Part shown: in pieces, positions 19,481-28,178 of the stretch
Layout of the letters: each line of letters begins with the position of its first letter
Position numbering within the stretch: the stretch's first letter is position 1
NCBI RefSeq assembly: GCF_007970665.1
Contig: NZ_CP042430.1
Span: 1,178,001-1,242,000, forward strand
DNA length: 64,000 nucleotides
Origin: Baekduia soli
GTDB taxonomy: Bacteria; Actinomycetota; Thermoleophilia; Solirubrobacterales; Solirubrobacteraceae
Reading direction: 5' to 3'
Program-made: the position numbers and the translations under genes
Notes under the pieces: model-generated
Told to the model about the DNA's origin: nothing
What the model saw: only the letters and a program-made list of their open reading frames with translations
Databases searched by the model: none

Positions 19481-21217
19481 ATGAACCTGCTCAAGATCCT
19501 CCCGCTCGCCGCCGCGATCACCGCGCTGATGGCCCCGGCCGCCCACGCGGCCTCCCCCGGCATCAACATCGCCGGCGCGCCGACCCCCGACCGCGTGTCG
19601 GAGGCCATCGCCACCGGCGCCAAGACCGTGCGGATCTTCGCGCTGTGGAAGGACTTCGAGCCCGACGCGCGCGGGCAGTACCCGTCCCACGACGTCAACC
19701 TGGCCAACACGATCAAGGTCTACGACGACGCGATCCACCAGCTCAACGCCGCGGGCGCCAAGCCGCTGTTCGTCGTCACGGAGGCGCCGGCCTGGGCCAG
19801 CGGGTCGACCGACGTCGACGTGCCGCCGGCCAACCCGGCGGACTTCGCCGACTTCCTCAAGCGCTTCGCGGCCCACAACAGGACCGTGGGCGCGGTCGCG
19901 GGTTACGAGGTGTGGAACGAGCCCGACGAGAACATCTTCTGGCACCCGGCCCCCGACGCGACCCAGTACGCCGCGATGCTGCGCGCCGCGTACGCCGGGA
20001 TCAAGGCCGGCGACCCGGCCGCGACCGTCGTGGCCGGCCCGATGACGGGCAACGACTACCAGTGGCTGGAGAACCTCTACACCGCCGGCGCGCAGGGCTC
20101 GTTCGACGTCGTGGCCGTGCACACCGACACGGCGTGCCTGGACCGCGGGCCCGACGCGTTCTACCGCGAGAACGACGGCAAGCTGGCGCGCTTCACGTTC
20201 CTGGGCTACCGCACCGTGCACGACACCATGGTCGCCCACGGCGACGGCGGCAAGCCGATCTGGATGAGCGAGCTGGGCTGGTCGTCGACCGGCGGCGTCC
20301 CGAACTCCTGCACCCGCGGCCAGTGGGCCGGGCTCAAGCCCTCGGGGGTCACGGAGGCCCAGCAGGCCGGCTACCTCGCCAAGGCCTACGGCTGCCTGGC
20401 CAACGACCCCTACGTCACGCAGGCGCTGTGGTTCACCATGCGCGACACGAGCACCGAGCCCGTCGACGAGCTCAACCACTACGGCCTGCTGCGCACCGAC
20501 GGCTCGGCCAAGCCGGCGCTCGGGACGTTCCGCGACATCGTCGCCGGCGACGGCGGCCCGCCCGGCAGCTGCGGCGACTTCGACCCGCCGTCGATCCGCG
20601 TCGTCAAGCCGGTGCCCGGCCAGCAGTTCGTCGACAAGCTCGACCTCTCGGCGGCGGCGACCGACACCGGCGTCGGCCTGGCGCGCATCACGTTCAGCTA
20701 CGACGGCGGCACCGAGATCCGCAACTTCACCGACGGCCTGACCGGCAACGTCCCGGTCGGCCTGGCGCCGTGGCAGGGCTCGGGCAAGCTCGGCCTGGGC
20801 AACCACACGATCGAGGTCACCGCGCTGGACGCCAACGGCAACACGTCGACGCAGACCATCCCGGTGGTCAAGGTCAGGACGCTGGCCGCGACGCTGACGC
20901 CGCTCTTCAAGCTCAAGACGAAGAAGGTCACGTGCAGGAAGCGCGTGTGCCGCGTGGCCGGCTCGCTGTCGCGTTCGGCCGCGGCCGCCGCGGGCCCGAC
21001 GCCGTCCATCGGCGGCAAGGTCGCCGTCGAGTGGCAGTACCGCAACAAGAAGGGCAAGTGGCGCAAGCTCATCGGCGGCCTCAAGCCGGCCGCCAAGCCC
21101 TTCTCGTTCTCGGCCAGGCTCAAGCTGGCGGGCGCGTGGCGGGTGCGGCTCGTCTACCGGGGCCAGGCGCCCTGGAGGAAGACGACCTCGCGCTACCTCA
21201 CGTTCCGGGTGAAGTAG
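19481..21217 (+). CDS. Secreted glycoside-hydrolase-like protein (clan A, GH39/GH5-like)
   Basis: 578 residues with a Sec signal peptide (residues 1-23, ending A-H-A-A). A TIM-barrel domain of about 350 residues follows: GYEVWNEPDE near residue 145 gives the acid/base glutamate and WMSELGW near 265 the nucleophile. An Ig-like/cadherin-like domain (about 370-465; DPPSIRVVKPVPGQQF) and a basic C-terminal beta domain with paired cysteines (KVTCRKRVCRVAG) complete it. Likely acts on an extracellular polysaccharide; the substrate is unknown. No TANNNT box near the ATG, so a leadered transcript is likely. Confidence 0.78.
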   Translation: MNLLKILPLAAAITALMAPAAHAASPGINIAGAPTPDRVSEAIATGAKTVRIFALWKDFEPDARGQYPSHDVNLANTIKVYDDAIHQLNAAGAKPLFVVTEAPAWASGSTDVDVPPANPADFADFLKRFAAHNRTVGAVAGYEVWNEPDENIFWHPAPDATQYAAMLRAAYAGIKAGDPAATVVAGPMTGNDYQWLENLYTAGAQGSFDVVAVHTDTACLDRGPDAFYRENDGKLARFTFLGYRTVHDTMVAHGDGGKPIWMSELGWSSTGGVPNSCTRGQWAGLKPSGVTEAQQAGYLAKAYGCLANDPYVTQALWFTMRDTSTEPVDELNHYGLLRTDGSAKPALGTFRDIVAGDGGPPGSCGDFDPPSIRVVKPVPGQQFVDKLDLSAAATDTGVGLARITFSYDGGTEIRNFTDGLTGNVPVGLAPWQGSGKLGLGNHTIEVTALDANGNTSTQTIPVVKVRTLAATLTPLFKLKTKKVTCRKRVCRVAGSLSRSAAAAAGPTPSIGGKVAVEWQYRNKKGKWRKLIGGLKPAAKPFSFSARLKLAGAWRVRLVYRGQAPWRKTTSRYLTFRVK

Positions 21218-21417
21218 CGCCGGGCCCGTCCAGGGTCTCGGCCCCAGGAGCGGCGGGGGAGCGAGGGGAGATCGCGCTGAGGGCCTGGGCGCGCCCGGTC
21301 GTCCGCCGCGGTTGCCGTTCTGTGACGGTCGGTGGCGGATTGACGGGCGACATGCAGGTCAAGGTGTCCAGGAGGGCGCGGGGAGGACGAGGCGCCCAAG
21401 GACCGCACGGCGCGAGG

Positions 21418-21423
21418 TAGGGT
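21418..21423 (+). promoter_or_regulatory. -10 box TAGGGT, leaderless-type, for the flavoprotein
   Basis: Ends 10 bases before the GTG at 21434. Confidence 0.5.
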
Positions 21424-21433
21424 CGCAATCCTC

Positions 21434-22543
21434 GTGCCGTTCTCCGTCGTCATCGTGGGCGCCGGCGTGCTCGGCGCCGCCCTCGCCGACCGCCTCGCGC
21501 GCTCCGGGCACCCCGTCACGCTCGTCGAGCAGTACAGCCCCGGCCATGTCCGGTCGGGCAGCGGCGACGAGTCGCGCCTCATCCGCAGCGCCCACGGCGA
21601 CGACCGGTTCCACGCCGAGCTCTCGCGCCGCGCGCTCGTGCTGTGGCGCGAGCTGGACCCGGCGCTCGTGGCGCCCACCGGGGTCGCCTGGTTCGCCCGG
21701 CGCGACGACGGCTGGGAGGCGGCCAGCGAGCGCACGCTGACCGACCTGGGGATCCCGTGCGAGCGCGTCGACGCGACCGGGCTCTACCCCAGCGTCTGCA
21801 CCGACGACCTGCGGTTCACGCTGCTGGAGCCCGAGGCCGGCGTGCTGCGCGCCCGCGACGCGGTCCGCGCCCTGACGCGGCGGGCGGTGCAGGCCGGCAC
21901 CGAGTTGCGCGCGGCGCGGGCGCGTCCCGACGGCGAGCGCGTCGTCCTCGACGACGGCGAGGTGCTCGAGGCCGACCGCGTCGTCTGGGCCTGCGGGGCG
22001 TGGCTGCCCGCGCTGTTCGGCGAGCTGCTGCCGCTGCGCATCACCCAGCAGGACGTCTTCTACTTCGGCGCCGACAGCCGCTGGGTCGCCCCCGGGATCC
22101 CGGCCTGGGTGGACTACGACGGCGCCGCCTACGGCCTCGGCGATCTCGACGGGCGCGGCGTCAAGGTCGCCCCGGACATCGACGGGCCGCCGTTCGAGCC
22201 GGAGTCCGCCGAGCGCGTCCCCCGCCCCGAGCACGAGCGGCTGGCGCGCGACTACCTCGCCCACCGATTCCCGGGGCTGGCGGGCGCCCCGATCATCGGC
22301 ACGCGGGTGTGCCAGTACGAGCTGACGCCGGACTCCCGGTTCATCGTCGCGCCGCACCCCGAGCACGGCGACCGGGTGTGGCTGGTGGGCGGCGGCTCGG
22401 GCCACGCGTTCAAGCACGGCCCCGCGCTGGCCGAGCGCCTGGAGCGCTGGCTGCTGGGCTCCGAGAGCCCCGAGACGCGGTACGGGCTCGGGCCGCGCAG
22501 CGCCGACGTCGTGCTGCGGACGGCGGGAAAAACCCCGCAATGA
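21434..22543 (+). CDS. FAD-dependent amine oxidase, monomeric sarcosine oxidase-like
   Basis: 369 residues of the DAO family. N-terminal dinucleotide-binding motif VVIVGAGVLGAALADRLA, then SGSGDESRLIRSAHG as in sarcosine and N-methyltryptophan oxidases. VCQYELTPDSRF near residue 300 contains the cysteine at the place of covalent flavin attachment in monomeric sarcosine oxidase, and GSGHAFKHGP near 335 keeps the active-site lysine. It should oxidise a secondary amine with oxygen to give an imine and hydrogen peroxide; the substrate is open. Followed by a gene-poor 650 bp. Confidence 0.88.
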   Translation: MPFSVVIVGAGVLGAALADRLARSGHPVTLVEQYSPGHVRSGSGDESRLIRSAHGDDRFHAELSRRALVLWRELDPALVAPTGVAWFARRDDGWEAASERTLTDLGIPCERVDATGLYPSVCTDDLRFTLLEPEAGVLRARDAVRALTRRAVQAGTELRAARARPDGERVVLDDGEVLEADRVVWACGAWLPALFGELLPLRITQQDVFYFGADSRWVAPGIPAWVDYDGAAYGLGDLDGRGVKVAPDIDGPPFEPESAERVPRPEHERLARDYLAHRFPGLAGAPIIGTRVCQYELTPDSRFIVAPHPEHGDRVWLVGGGSGHAFKHGPALAERLERWLLGSESPETRYGLGPRSADVVLRTAGKTPQ

Positions 22544-22587
22544 GCGGGAATCGCCCTCTGGCACCGCGCAACCGCGCAATGCACCGG

Positions 22588-22614
22588 TTCGACGTTTCCG
22601 CCCGAAATGTCGAA
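22588..22614. repeat. Imperfect 11-bp inverted repeat
   Basis: TTCGACGTTTC / GAAATGTCGAA around CGCCC, one mismatch (a G-T pair in RNA). In an A/T-richer setting; could be an operator or a weak hairpin. Confidence 0.4.
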
Positions 22615-22733
22615 TGCCCGATATGGGCCTAAGGTTCTGCTCGCAGGTGTCGATGGGGTGGGGGAAGGCAGGGCACGGAAGCCCGGAACGGACGCCGCCG
22701 CCTTTCTGGGCATGAACGCTTTTCGCTCCTCGG

Positions 22734-22759
22734 CCCCTGCACCCCTCCCGGTGCAGGGG
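22734..22759. terminator. Perfect 10-bp hairpin
   Basis: CCCCTGCACC / GGTGCAGGGG with the loop CCTCCC. About 190 bases after the flavoprotein stop. No T tract follows. Confidence 0.45.
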
Positions 22760-22861
22760 TCGAGGCCGTTAAGCGCCGCACCGACCCGGCGCACGAAGCA
22801 GGAGCAGACGGGGCGCGGGGCGGCCTGACCGAGGAGCCCCGCGGGCTCCGGCCCACAGCGG

Positions 22862-22891
22862 GCCCCCGAGAACATCCCTGCTCTCGGGGGC
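22862..22891. terminator. Perfect 10-bp hairpin
   Basis: GCCCCCGAGA / TCTCGGGGGC with a 10-base loop (ACATCCCTGC). Could end transcription from either side. Confidence 0.45.
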
Positions 22892-23197
22892 TCAGATGCT
22901 GTGGTGGCCCCTGTCCCGAGGGCCCACGCTGCCGTCACCCTGGCCAGCGACCGGCACGCGGTCGTGGCCATCCGGTGATCGCCGGCGGGCAACACGACGT
23001 TCACCCCGGCCCGCCCCGGACCCGTCACGCTGGGAGGCGCGAGGTCGTCCTCCTCTCCTCCGGCCTCGCCCCGTCGCCCCCACGCGCCGCCGCCCCGCAC
23101 CGGCCGGCCCGGGGCGACCATCCGCCACGCGGCGGGCGCGGGGGCCACCAGCCCCCGCCGCCCGCCGCCCGGCGGATCACGGCGGCGGTGCGCCTGC

Positions 23198-25309
23198 TCA
23201 GTCCTGGCGACGGCGCAGCACGCGCAGCGAGCGCCCCGGCAGGATCATCGAGCGCACCTCGGCGCCCTCCTGCGCGTCGTCGTCGGAGGCCAGCTCGACG
23301 GTCCACCCCTCGCCGAGCTCCGGGTCGATCGTGAACTCCACGCCCTCGTGGTGGGCGTTGAACGCCACGAGGAACGTGCCGGCGTGGGCGTGGTCGCCGT
23401 CGTCGGTGCGCCGCGCCCCGCGGCCGTTGAGGAAGACGGCGAGCGCACGGGCACCCTCGTGCTCCCAGTCGCCGTCGGACAGCGCGGGGCCGTCGGGGCG
23501 CAGCCACAGCACGTCGGGCAGATCGGAGCCGGGCTGCTCGTCGCCCGTCAGGAAGTCCCGGCGCCGAAAGACCGGCTCGTCGCGGCGCAGCGCCACGACA
23601 CGGCGCGTGAAGTCCACGAGCCCGGCGTCCAGGCCGTCCCAGTCGTGCCAGGAGCTCTCGTTGTCCTGGCACCAGGCGTTGTTGCTGCCGCCCTGCGTCC
23701 GGCCGCCCTCGTCGCCGCCGAGGATCATCGGCACGCCCTGCGACAGGACGAGCGTGGCCAGGAGGTTGCGCTGCTGGCGGGCGCGCAGCGCGAGCACCTC
23801 CGGGTCGTCGGTCTGGCCCTCGGCGCCGCAGTTCCACGACCGGTTGTCGTCGGCCCCGTCCTGATTGTCCTCCAGGTTGGCCTCGTTGTGCTTGTCGTTG
23901 TAGGACACGAGGTCGCGCAGTGTGAAGCCGTCGTGGGCGGTGATGAAGTTGATGGAGGCGCCCGGGCGGCGTCCGTCGTCGGCGTACAGGTCGGCCGAGC
24001 CCGCGAAGCGCTCAGCGAAGGTGGCCAGCGGCAGCTCGCCGCGCCAGAAGTCGCGGAGGTCGTCGCGGTACTCGCCGTTCCACTCGCTCCAGAGCACGGG
24101 GAAGTTGCCGACCTGATAGCCGCCGGGGCCGACGTCCCACGGCTCGGCGATGAGCTTGACCTGGGAGAGGACCGGGTCCTGGTGGATCGTGTCCAGGAAG
24201 CCCGAGAGCCGGTCGGCCTCGTGCAGGCCGCGGGCCAGGGCCGCGGCGAGGTCGAAGCGGAAGCCGTCGACGTGGCACTCCTGGGCGAAGTAGCGCAATG
24301 AGTCCATGATGAGGCGCAGCACCTGGGGATGGGTCGGGTCCAGGCTGTTGCCCGTCCCCGTGTAGTCCATGAAGAACCGCGGGTCCTCGGTCTGGCGGTA
24401 GTAGGCCAGGTTGTCGATGCCCTTGAAGGCGAGCATGGGACCGAGGTGGTTGCCCTCGGCGGTGTGGTTGTAGACGACGTCGAGGATCACCTCCAGGCCG
24501 GCGCGGTGCAGTGCCTTGACCATGTCCTTGAACTCGCGGACCTGGTCGCCGCGTGACCCGGCGGCCGCGTAGGGGCCGTGCGGGGCGAAGAATCCGATCG
24601 AGCTGTAGCCCCAGTAGTTGGTCAGCCCGCGCTCGGCCAGGAAGCTCTCGTCGATGAAGTGGTGGACGGGGAGCAGCTCGACGGCCGTGACGCCCAGGCC
24701 CGTGAGGTGGTCCAGGACGGCCGGGGAGGCCAGGCCCGCGTAGGTGCCGCGCAGCTCCTCGGGCACGCCGGGGTGGCGCATGGTGAGCCCGCGGACGTGG
24801 GCCTCGTAGATCACGGTCTGCTCCCACCGGTGCTGCGGCGGCTCGTCCCCCTCCCAGTCGTAGCTGCGGTCGGCGACCACGGACTTGGGCATGGCCGGGG
24901 CGCTGTCGGTCTCCTCCGGCGTGAGGTCGGCGTCGTCGCCCTCGCCGGGCACGTAGGGCAGCAGGGTCGGGCCGTCCCAGTCCACGGTCCCGTCGATGGC
25001 CGCCGCGTAGGGGTCCAGCAGCAGCTTGGACGCGTTGAAGCGCAGGCCCCGCGCCGGGTCGTAGGGCCCGTGCACGCGGTAGCCGTAGCGCTGGCCGGGA
25101 CCGACGCCCTCCACGTGGCAGTGCCACTGATGGGCGGTGCGGTCGGGCACCTCGATCCGCGTCTCGCGGCCGTCGTCGTCGAACAGGCAGAGCTCGACGC
25201 GCTCGGCGCCGCCCGACCACAGCGAGAAGTTCGTGCCCTGGGCGTCGGCGAACACACCCTGGGGGAACGCGCGGCCGGGACGGACCACGGGGTCGGGGGA
25301 GTCGGGCAC
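23198..25309 (-). CDS. glgX: Glycogen debranching enzyme GlgX
   Basis: 703 residues, a GH13 isoamylase-type enzyme that hydrolyses alpha-1,6 branches of glycogen. N-terminal CBM48-like domain (FPQGVFADAQGTNFSLWS), then the GH13 barrel: DVVYNHTAEGN, nucleophile aspartate in DGFRFDLAA, acid/base glutamate in KLIAEPWDVG, and third aspartate in ITAHDGFTL. GTG 25309 is preferred over longer starts because the family begins here and CGGAGG lies about 11 bases upstream. No other glycogen genes are nearby. The gene stands alone between two gene-poor gaps. Confidence 0.93.
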   Translation of the reverse strand: MPDSPDPVVRPGRAFPQGVFADAQGTNFSLWSGGAERVELCLFDDDGRETRIEVPDRTAHQWHCHVEGVGPGQRYGYRVHGPYDPARGLRFNASKLLLDPYAAAIDGTVDWDGPTLLPYVPGEGDDADLTPEETDSAPAMPKSVVADRSYDWEGDEPPQHRWEQTVIYEAHVRGLTMRHPGVPEELRGTYAGLASPAVLDHLTGLGVTAVELLPVHHFIDESFLAERGLTNYWGYSSIGFFAPHGPYAAAGSRGDQVREFKDMVKALHRAGLEVILDVVYNHTAEGNHLGPMLAFKGIDNLAYYRQTEDPRFFMDYTGTGNSLDPTHPQVLRLIMDSLRYFAQECHVDGFRFDLAAALARGLHEADRLSGFLDTIHQDPVLSQVKLIAEPWDVGPGGYQVGNFPVLWSEWNGEYRDDLRDFWRGELPLATFAERFAGSADLYADDGRRPGASINFITAHDGFTLRDLVSYNDKHNEANLEDNQDGADDNRSWNCGAEGQTDDPEVLALRARQQRNLLATLVLSQGVPMILGGDEGGRTQGGSNNAWCQDNESSWHDWDGLDAGLVDFTRRVVALRRDEPVFRRRDFLTGDEQPGSDLPDVLWLRPDGPALSDGDWEHEGARALAVFLNGRGARRTDDGDHAHAGTFLVAFNAHHEGVEFTIDPELGEGWTVELASDDDAQEGAEVRSMILPGRSLRVLRRRQD

Positions 25310-25780
25310 GCAGGAGCCTCCGGAGGGCGAGGGGGACGGACGGGGACCGCCGGGCACGGACCTCGACCGGCGGAGGTCAGGTACCCGGCGGCGGCAGGCC
25401 GCATGCGGTGCGCGGCGACGCCAGGACAGCGGCTCGGGCAGCGCGTCGGGGCCCATCTTCACCGGCCCGGAGATCCCGGCCCACGGGGTGCTCGGAGCGC
25501 AGCATGAGCGCCCCGCCCGATGGGACGGAGCCGTCGGCGTCGGGGACCAGCGCGGGACCGCCGCCTCTGGTCGTCGATCAGGGCGGCGTACTTCCGCAGC
25601 GTGCGGTAGAGCGCCTGCGGCGGCAGGCTCAGGCCGGCGGCATCGCCACGGGCGGCCGGAGGGCGACCCGCATGCCCTCCACGGGCGCCATGCCGGGGGC
25701 GTTGCCGTCGCTGTCGCGGCCCGGGCACCGGCCGGCGCTCACGCGCCCGCCATCCGCTCGGCCCCGTACGATCGCCCGCG
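25310..25780. other. Gene-poor interval upstream of glgX and nucS
   Basis: About 470 bp between divergent glgX and nucS. No complete gene was found. On the minus strand a short frame contains LSLPPQALYRTLRKYAAL, which faintly resembles a Fis-type helix-turn-helix tail, but there is no start or supporting context. It must contain the glgX promoter region. Confidence 0.45.
25767..25772 (+). promoter_or_regulatory. -10 box TACGAT, leaderless-type, for nucS
   Basis: Ends 8 bases before the ATG at 25781. Confidence 0.6.
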
Positions 25781-26464
25781 ATGCGCCTGATCGTCGCCCG
25801 CTGCGAGGTCCGCTACTCGGGCCGCCTGGATGCGCTGCTGCCCGAGGCGCTGCGCCTGCTCATGATCAAGTCCGACGGGTCGGTGATGGTCCACGCCGAC
25901 ACGGGCGGCTTCAAGCCCCAGAACTGGATGACCCCGCCCACGGTCGTCGAGCTCGACGGCGATCCGCTGCAGCGGATCGTGGTGCGCAAGCGCGCCGGGG
26001 CCACCGAGGACCGACTCGACATCGCGATCTTCGAGGTCGTCTCCGACGTCACCCACGACATGGGGGAGGCCGCGGCCCTGGAGAAGGACGGCGTGGAGGC
26101 CCACCTCCAGGAGCTGCTGGCCGAGCAGCCCCACCGCTGCGGCGAGGGCTTCCGCCTCGTGCGTCGCGAGTGGCCGACCGACATCGGCCCCGTCGACCTC
26201 ATGTGCCGCGACGAGGACGACGGCTGGGTCGCGGTCGAGATCAAGCGCGTCGCCACGATCGAGGCCGTCGAGCAGCTCACCCGCTACCTCGAGCGCCTGC
26301 GCGGCGACCCGGCCCTGGCGGACTGCCGGGGCGTCCTCGCCGCCCAGCAGATCAAGCCGCAGGCCCGCGTCCTGGCCGAGTCGCGCGGGCTGCGCTGCGT
26401 CGAGGTCGACCTCGCGGTCCTGCGCGGCGAGCGCGAGCCGGACCTGACGCTGTTCGTCGCCTGA
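25781..26464 (+). CDS. nucS: Mismatch-specific endonuclease NucS/EndoMS
   Basis: 227 residues. NucS replaces MutS/MutL in most Actinobacteria and some Archaea: it cuts both strands at mismatched bases, helped by the sliding clamp. N-terminal dimerisation domain starts MRLIVARCEVRYSGRL; the C-terminal PD-(D/E)xK nuclease domain has GPVDLMCRDEDDG, VAVEIKR and QLTRYLERL. The C-terminus ends LTLF-VA. Length is normal. Leaderless-type ATG start. Its presence is strong evidence for an actinobacterial host. Confidence 0.95.
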   Translation: MRLIVARCEVRYSGRLDALLPEALRLLMIKSDGSVMVHADTGGFKPQNWMTPPTVVELDGDPLQRIVVRKRAGATEDRLDIAIFEVVSDVTHDMGEAAALEKDGVEAHLQELLAEQPHRCGEGFRLVRREWPTDIGPVDLMCRDEDDGWVAVEIKRVATIEAVEQLTRYLERLRGDPALADCRGVLAAQQIKPQARVLAESRGLRCVEVDLAVLRGEREPDLTLFVA

Positions 26465-26591
26465 CCCGGGCGCGCCGGAGGTTCCAGGTCCCGACCAGCC
26501 AGGGCGGCACGCTGGGCGCCCCGAAGGACGTGCCCGTGCTCTTGGCGGTCTGGGGCGTCGCTGTTCACGGAGTCCTTCTCGTGCCGCCGCC

Positions 26592-26948
26592 TGGCCACCG
26601 AGCCCGACCGTGTTCGACGGCCGCTCGGACCACGGGCCGTTCATCGAGGCCGGCATCCCCGCCGGCGGCACGTTCTCCGGCGCCGAGGAGATCAAGGCCG
26701 CCGAGGAGGCCCAGGCCTACGGCGGCGCCGCCGGGGTGGCCTACGACACGTGCCGCCATCAGGCGTGCGACACGCTGGCCGACCCGAACCTGCAGGCGTT
26801 CGACGAGTTCTCCGACGCGGCGTCCCACGCCGTGGCGACGCTCGCGCAGCGCCCGACGGACCTCACCGACGAACGAGCCCCGGCCCCTGGCGCGCCTCAG
26901 CCGCCCGGCGCCGGAGTTCCTCAGGCCGGACGCCGGGCGCTGAGCTGA
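26592..26948 (+). pseudogene. C-terminal remnant of an M28 aminopeptidase
   Basis: The encoded stretch FDGRSDHGPFIEAGIPAGG, then FSGAEEIKAAEE, GGAAGVAYDTC and HQACDTL matches the C-terminal part of secreted zinc aminopeptidases of the Streptomyces type (M28). The whole N-terminal two thirds, including signal peptide and most metal ligands, is missing; upstream bases to nucS show no continuation. A GTG at 26610 could in principle start a 112-residue product, but it would lack the active site. Confidence 0.8.
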
Positions 26949-26972
26949 CGGTGGGATCGGGCATGGCGCCGG

Positions 26973-26978
26973 TAGATT
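26973..26978 (+). promoter_or_regulatory. -10 box TAGATT, leaderless-type, for the crotonase gene
   Basis: Ends 7 bases before the ATG at 26986. Confidence 0.6.
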
Positions 26979-26985
26979 GCGCGCC

Positions 26986-27756
26986 ATGTCCGATCAGCCC
27001 GCCGTCCTGACCGAGCGCCGCGACGGCGTCCTGGTCATCACCATCAACCGGCCCGAGGTCCGCAACGCGATCAACGGCGCCGTGTCGGAGGGCGTCGGCG
27101 CCGCCCTCGACGAGCTCGACGCCGACGACGGCCTGCAGATCGGCATCGTCACCGGGTCCAGCGGCTACTTCTGCGCCGGGATGGACCTCGGGGCCTTCGT
27201 CAAGGGCGAGTCGATCTACCACCCCGAGCGCGGCTTCGGCGGCATCACGCGGCGCGCCTCGGCCAAACCGCTCATCGCGGCCGTCGAGGGCTTCGCCGTG
27301 GCCGGCGGCTTCGAGATCGTCCTGTCGTGCGACCTCGTCGTGGCGGCCAAGGGCGCCAAGCTCGGCATCCCGGAGGCCAAGCGCTCGCTCGTGGCCGCGG
27401 GCGGCGGCCTGCTGCGGCTGCCCCGGCGCATGCCCTACCACGTGGTCATGGAGCTCGCCCTGACCGGCGACCCGCTGCCCGCCCAGCGCTTCCACGAGCT
27501 GGGCATCGTCAACCGCGTCACCGAGGTGGGCGGCGCGCTGGACGGCGCGCTCGAGCTCGCCGCGACCCTGCGCAAGAACGGCCCGCTGGCGCTCGTGGCC
27601 TCCAAGCGCATCCTCCAGGAGCAGTTCGACTGGTCCACGGAGGAGATGTGGGACAAGCAGGCCGAGATCACCGGCCCGATCTTCGCGTCGGCCGACGCCA
27701 AGGAGGGCTCCTCGGCGTTCAAGGAGAAGCGCGAGCCCGTCTGGCAGGGCCGCTGA
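26986..27756 (+). CDS. Enoyl-CoA hydratase/isomerase (crotonase family)
   Basis: 256 residues of the crotonase fold. CoA-binding and oxyanion segments are visible: ITINRPEVRNAIN at the N-terminus, SGYFCAGMDLGAF near residue 65, and AVEGFAVAGGFEIVLSCDL near 105. The glutamate of PEAKRSLVAAGG is at the second catalytic-Glu position. C-terminal SKRILQEQFDW helix is normal. It would act on enoyl-CoA esters in fatty-acid or related degradation. Flanked on both sides by protease remnants. A hairpin follows the stop. Confidence 0.9.
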   Translation: MSDQPAVLTERRDGVLVITINRPEVRNAINGAVSEGVGAALDELDADDGLQIGIVTGSSGYFCAGMDLGAFVKGESIYHPERGFGGITRRASAKPLIAAVEGFAVAGGFEIVLSCDLVVAAKGAKLGIPEAKRSLVAAGGGLLRLPRRMPYHVVMELALTGDPLPAQRFHELGIVNRVTEVGGALDGALELAATLRKNGPLALVASKRILQEQFDWSTEEMWDKQAEITGPIFASADAKEGSSAFKEKREPVWQGR

Positions 27757-27757
27757 G

Positions 27758-27778
27758 CCGGCGGCCCCGGACCGCCGG
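27758..27778. terminator. Hairpin after the crotonase gene
   Basis: CCGGCGG / CCGCCGG, a perfect 7-bp stem with a 7-base loop starting 1 base after the stop codon. Confidence 0.5.
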
Positions 27779-27840
27779 TCGGCCCCGGTTCGGACCGTGC
27801 GTATGAGCGGGGTCCGGTGGGTCGCGGGCATCCTGGGGCC

Positions 27841-28168
27841 ATGTCGATGCGGCCACCGCCCAGCGTCGCGTCCGTCGGCGGGGGGTTCTCCATGAAGGCC
27901 GGCAACCCGCTGCTGGACGACGACGTGCTGGGCATCACCGGCGCCGACCGGCCGAAGGTCTGCCGCGTCCCCACGGCGTCGGGCGACGCCGACCACTCCG
28001 TGGACACGATGCTCAAGCGCGTGGCGCCGCGGCGCGAAGCTGTGCGGCCTGTCGGCCGTGCGCCTCGACGCCGTGGGCGGCGAGCTCGTGCGTCGCCGGC
28101 TCGAGCCAGAGCTGCCGGGGGCGGGGCCGCTGGGCACCCGCCCGATGCCCGACGGCATCAGGAGCTGA
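27841..28168 (+). pseudogene. Peptidase E (S51) remnant
   Basis: The first part reads VGGGFSMKAGNPLLDDDVLG and RPKVCRVPTASGDADH, the N-terminus of the S51 dipeptidase E family. After about 28019 the frame is lost; another frame continues as GAKLCGLSAVRLDAVGGELV to a TGA at 28166-28168 and may be its C-terminal tail. The central region with the catalytic serine (G-x-S-A-G) is absent. An internal deletion with a frame change explains this best. Confidence 0.75.
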
Positions 28169-28178
28169 GGAGGCAGCG

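Larger units (their letters stand above)
22544..23197. other. Gene-poor interval with several inverted repeats
   Basis: About 650 bp without a convincing gene. The first 300 bases are less GC-rich than the genes. It holds one imperfect (22588-22614) and two perfect (22734-22759, 22862-22891) inverted repeats. Open frames crossing it lack recognisable domains. It could hold terminators for the flavoprotein gene, a small RNA, or decayed sequence. Confidence 0.5.

Noticed and set aside
22586-22600. tRNA T-arm (GGTTCGA)
   Set aside because: The flanking bases do not pair and no acceptor or anticodon stem can be built. No tRNA was seen elsewhere.
22734-22759. Actinobacterial 6C RNA
   Set aside because: One hairpin has a C-rich loop, but the second required C-rich stem-loop is not found at the right distance.
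25459-25728. Minus-strand helix-turn-helix fragment upstream of nucS
   Set aside because: Only one short segment resembles a Fis-type tail; there is no start, no domain context and the rest is low complexity.
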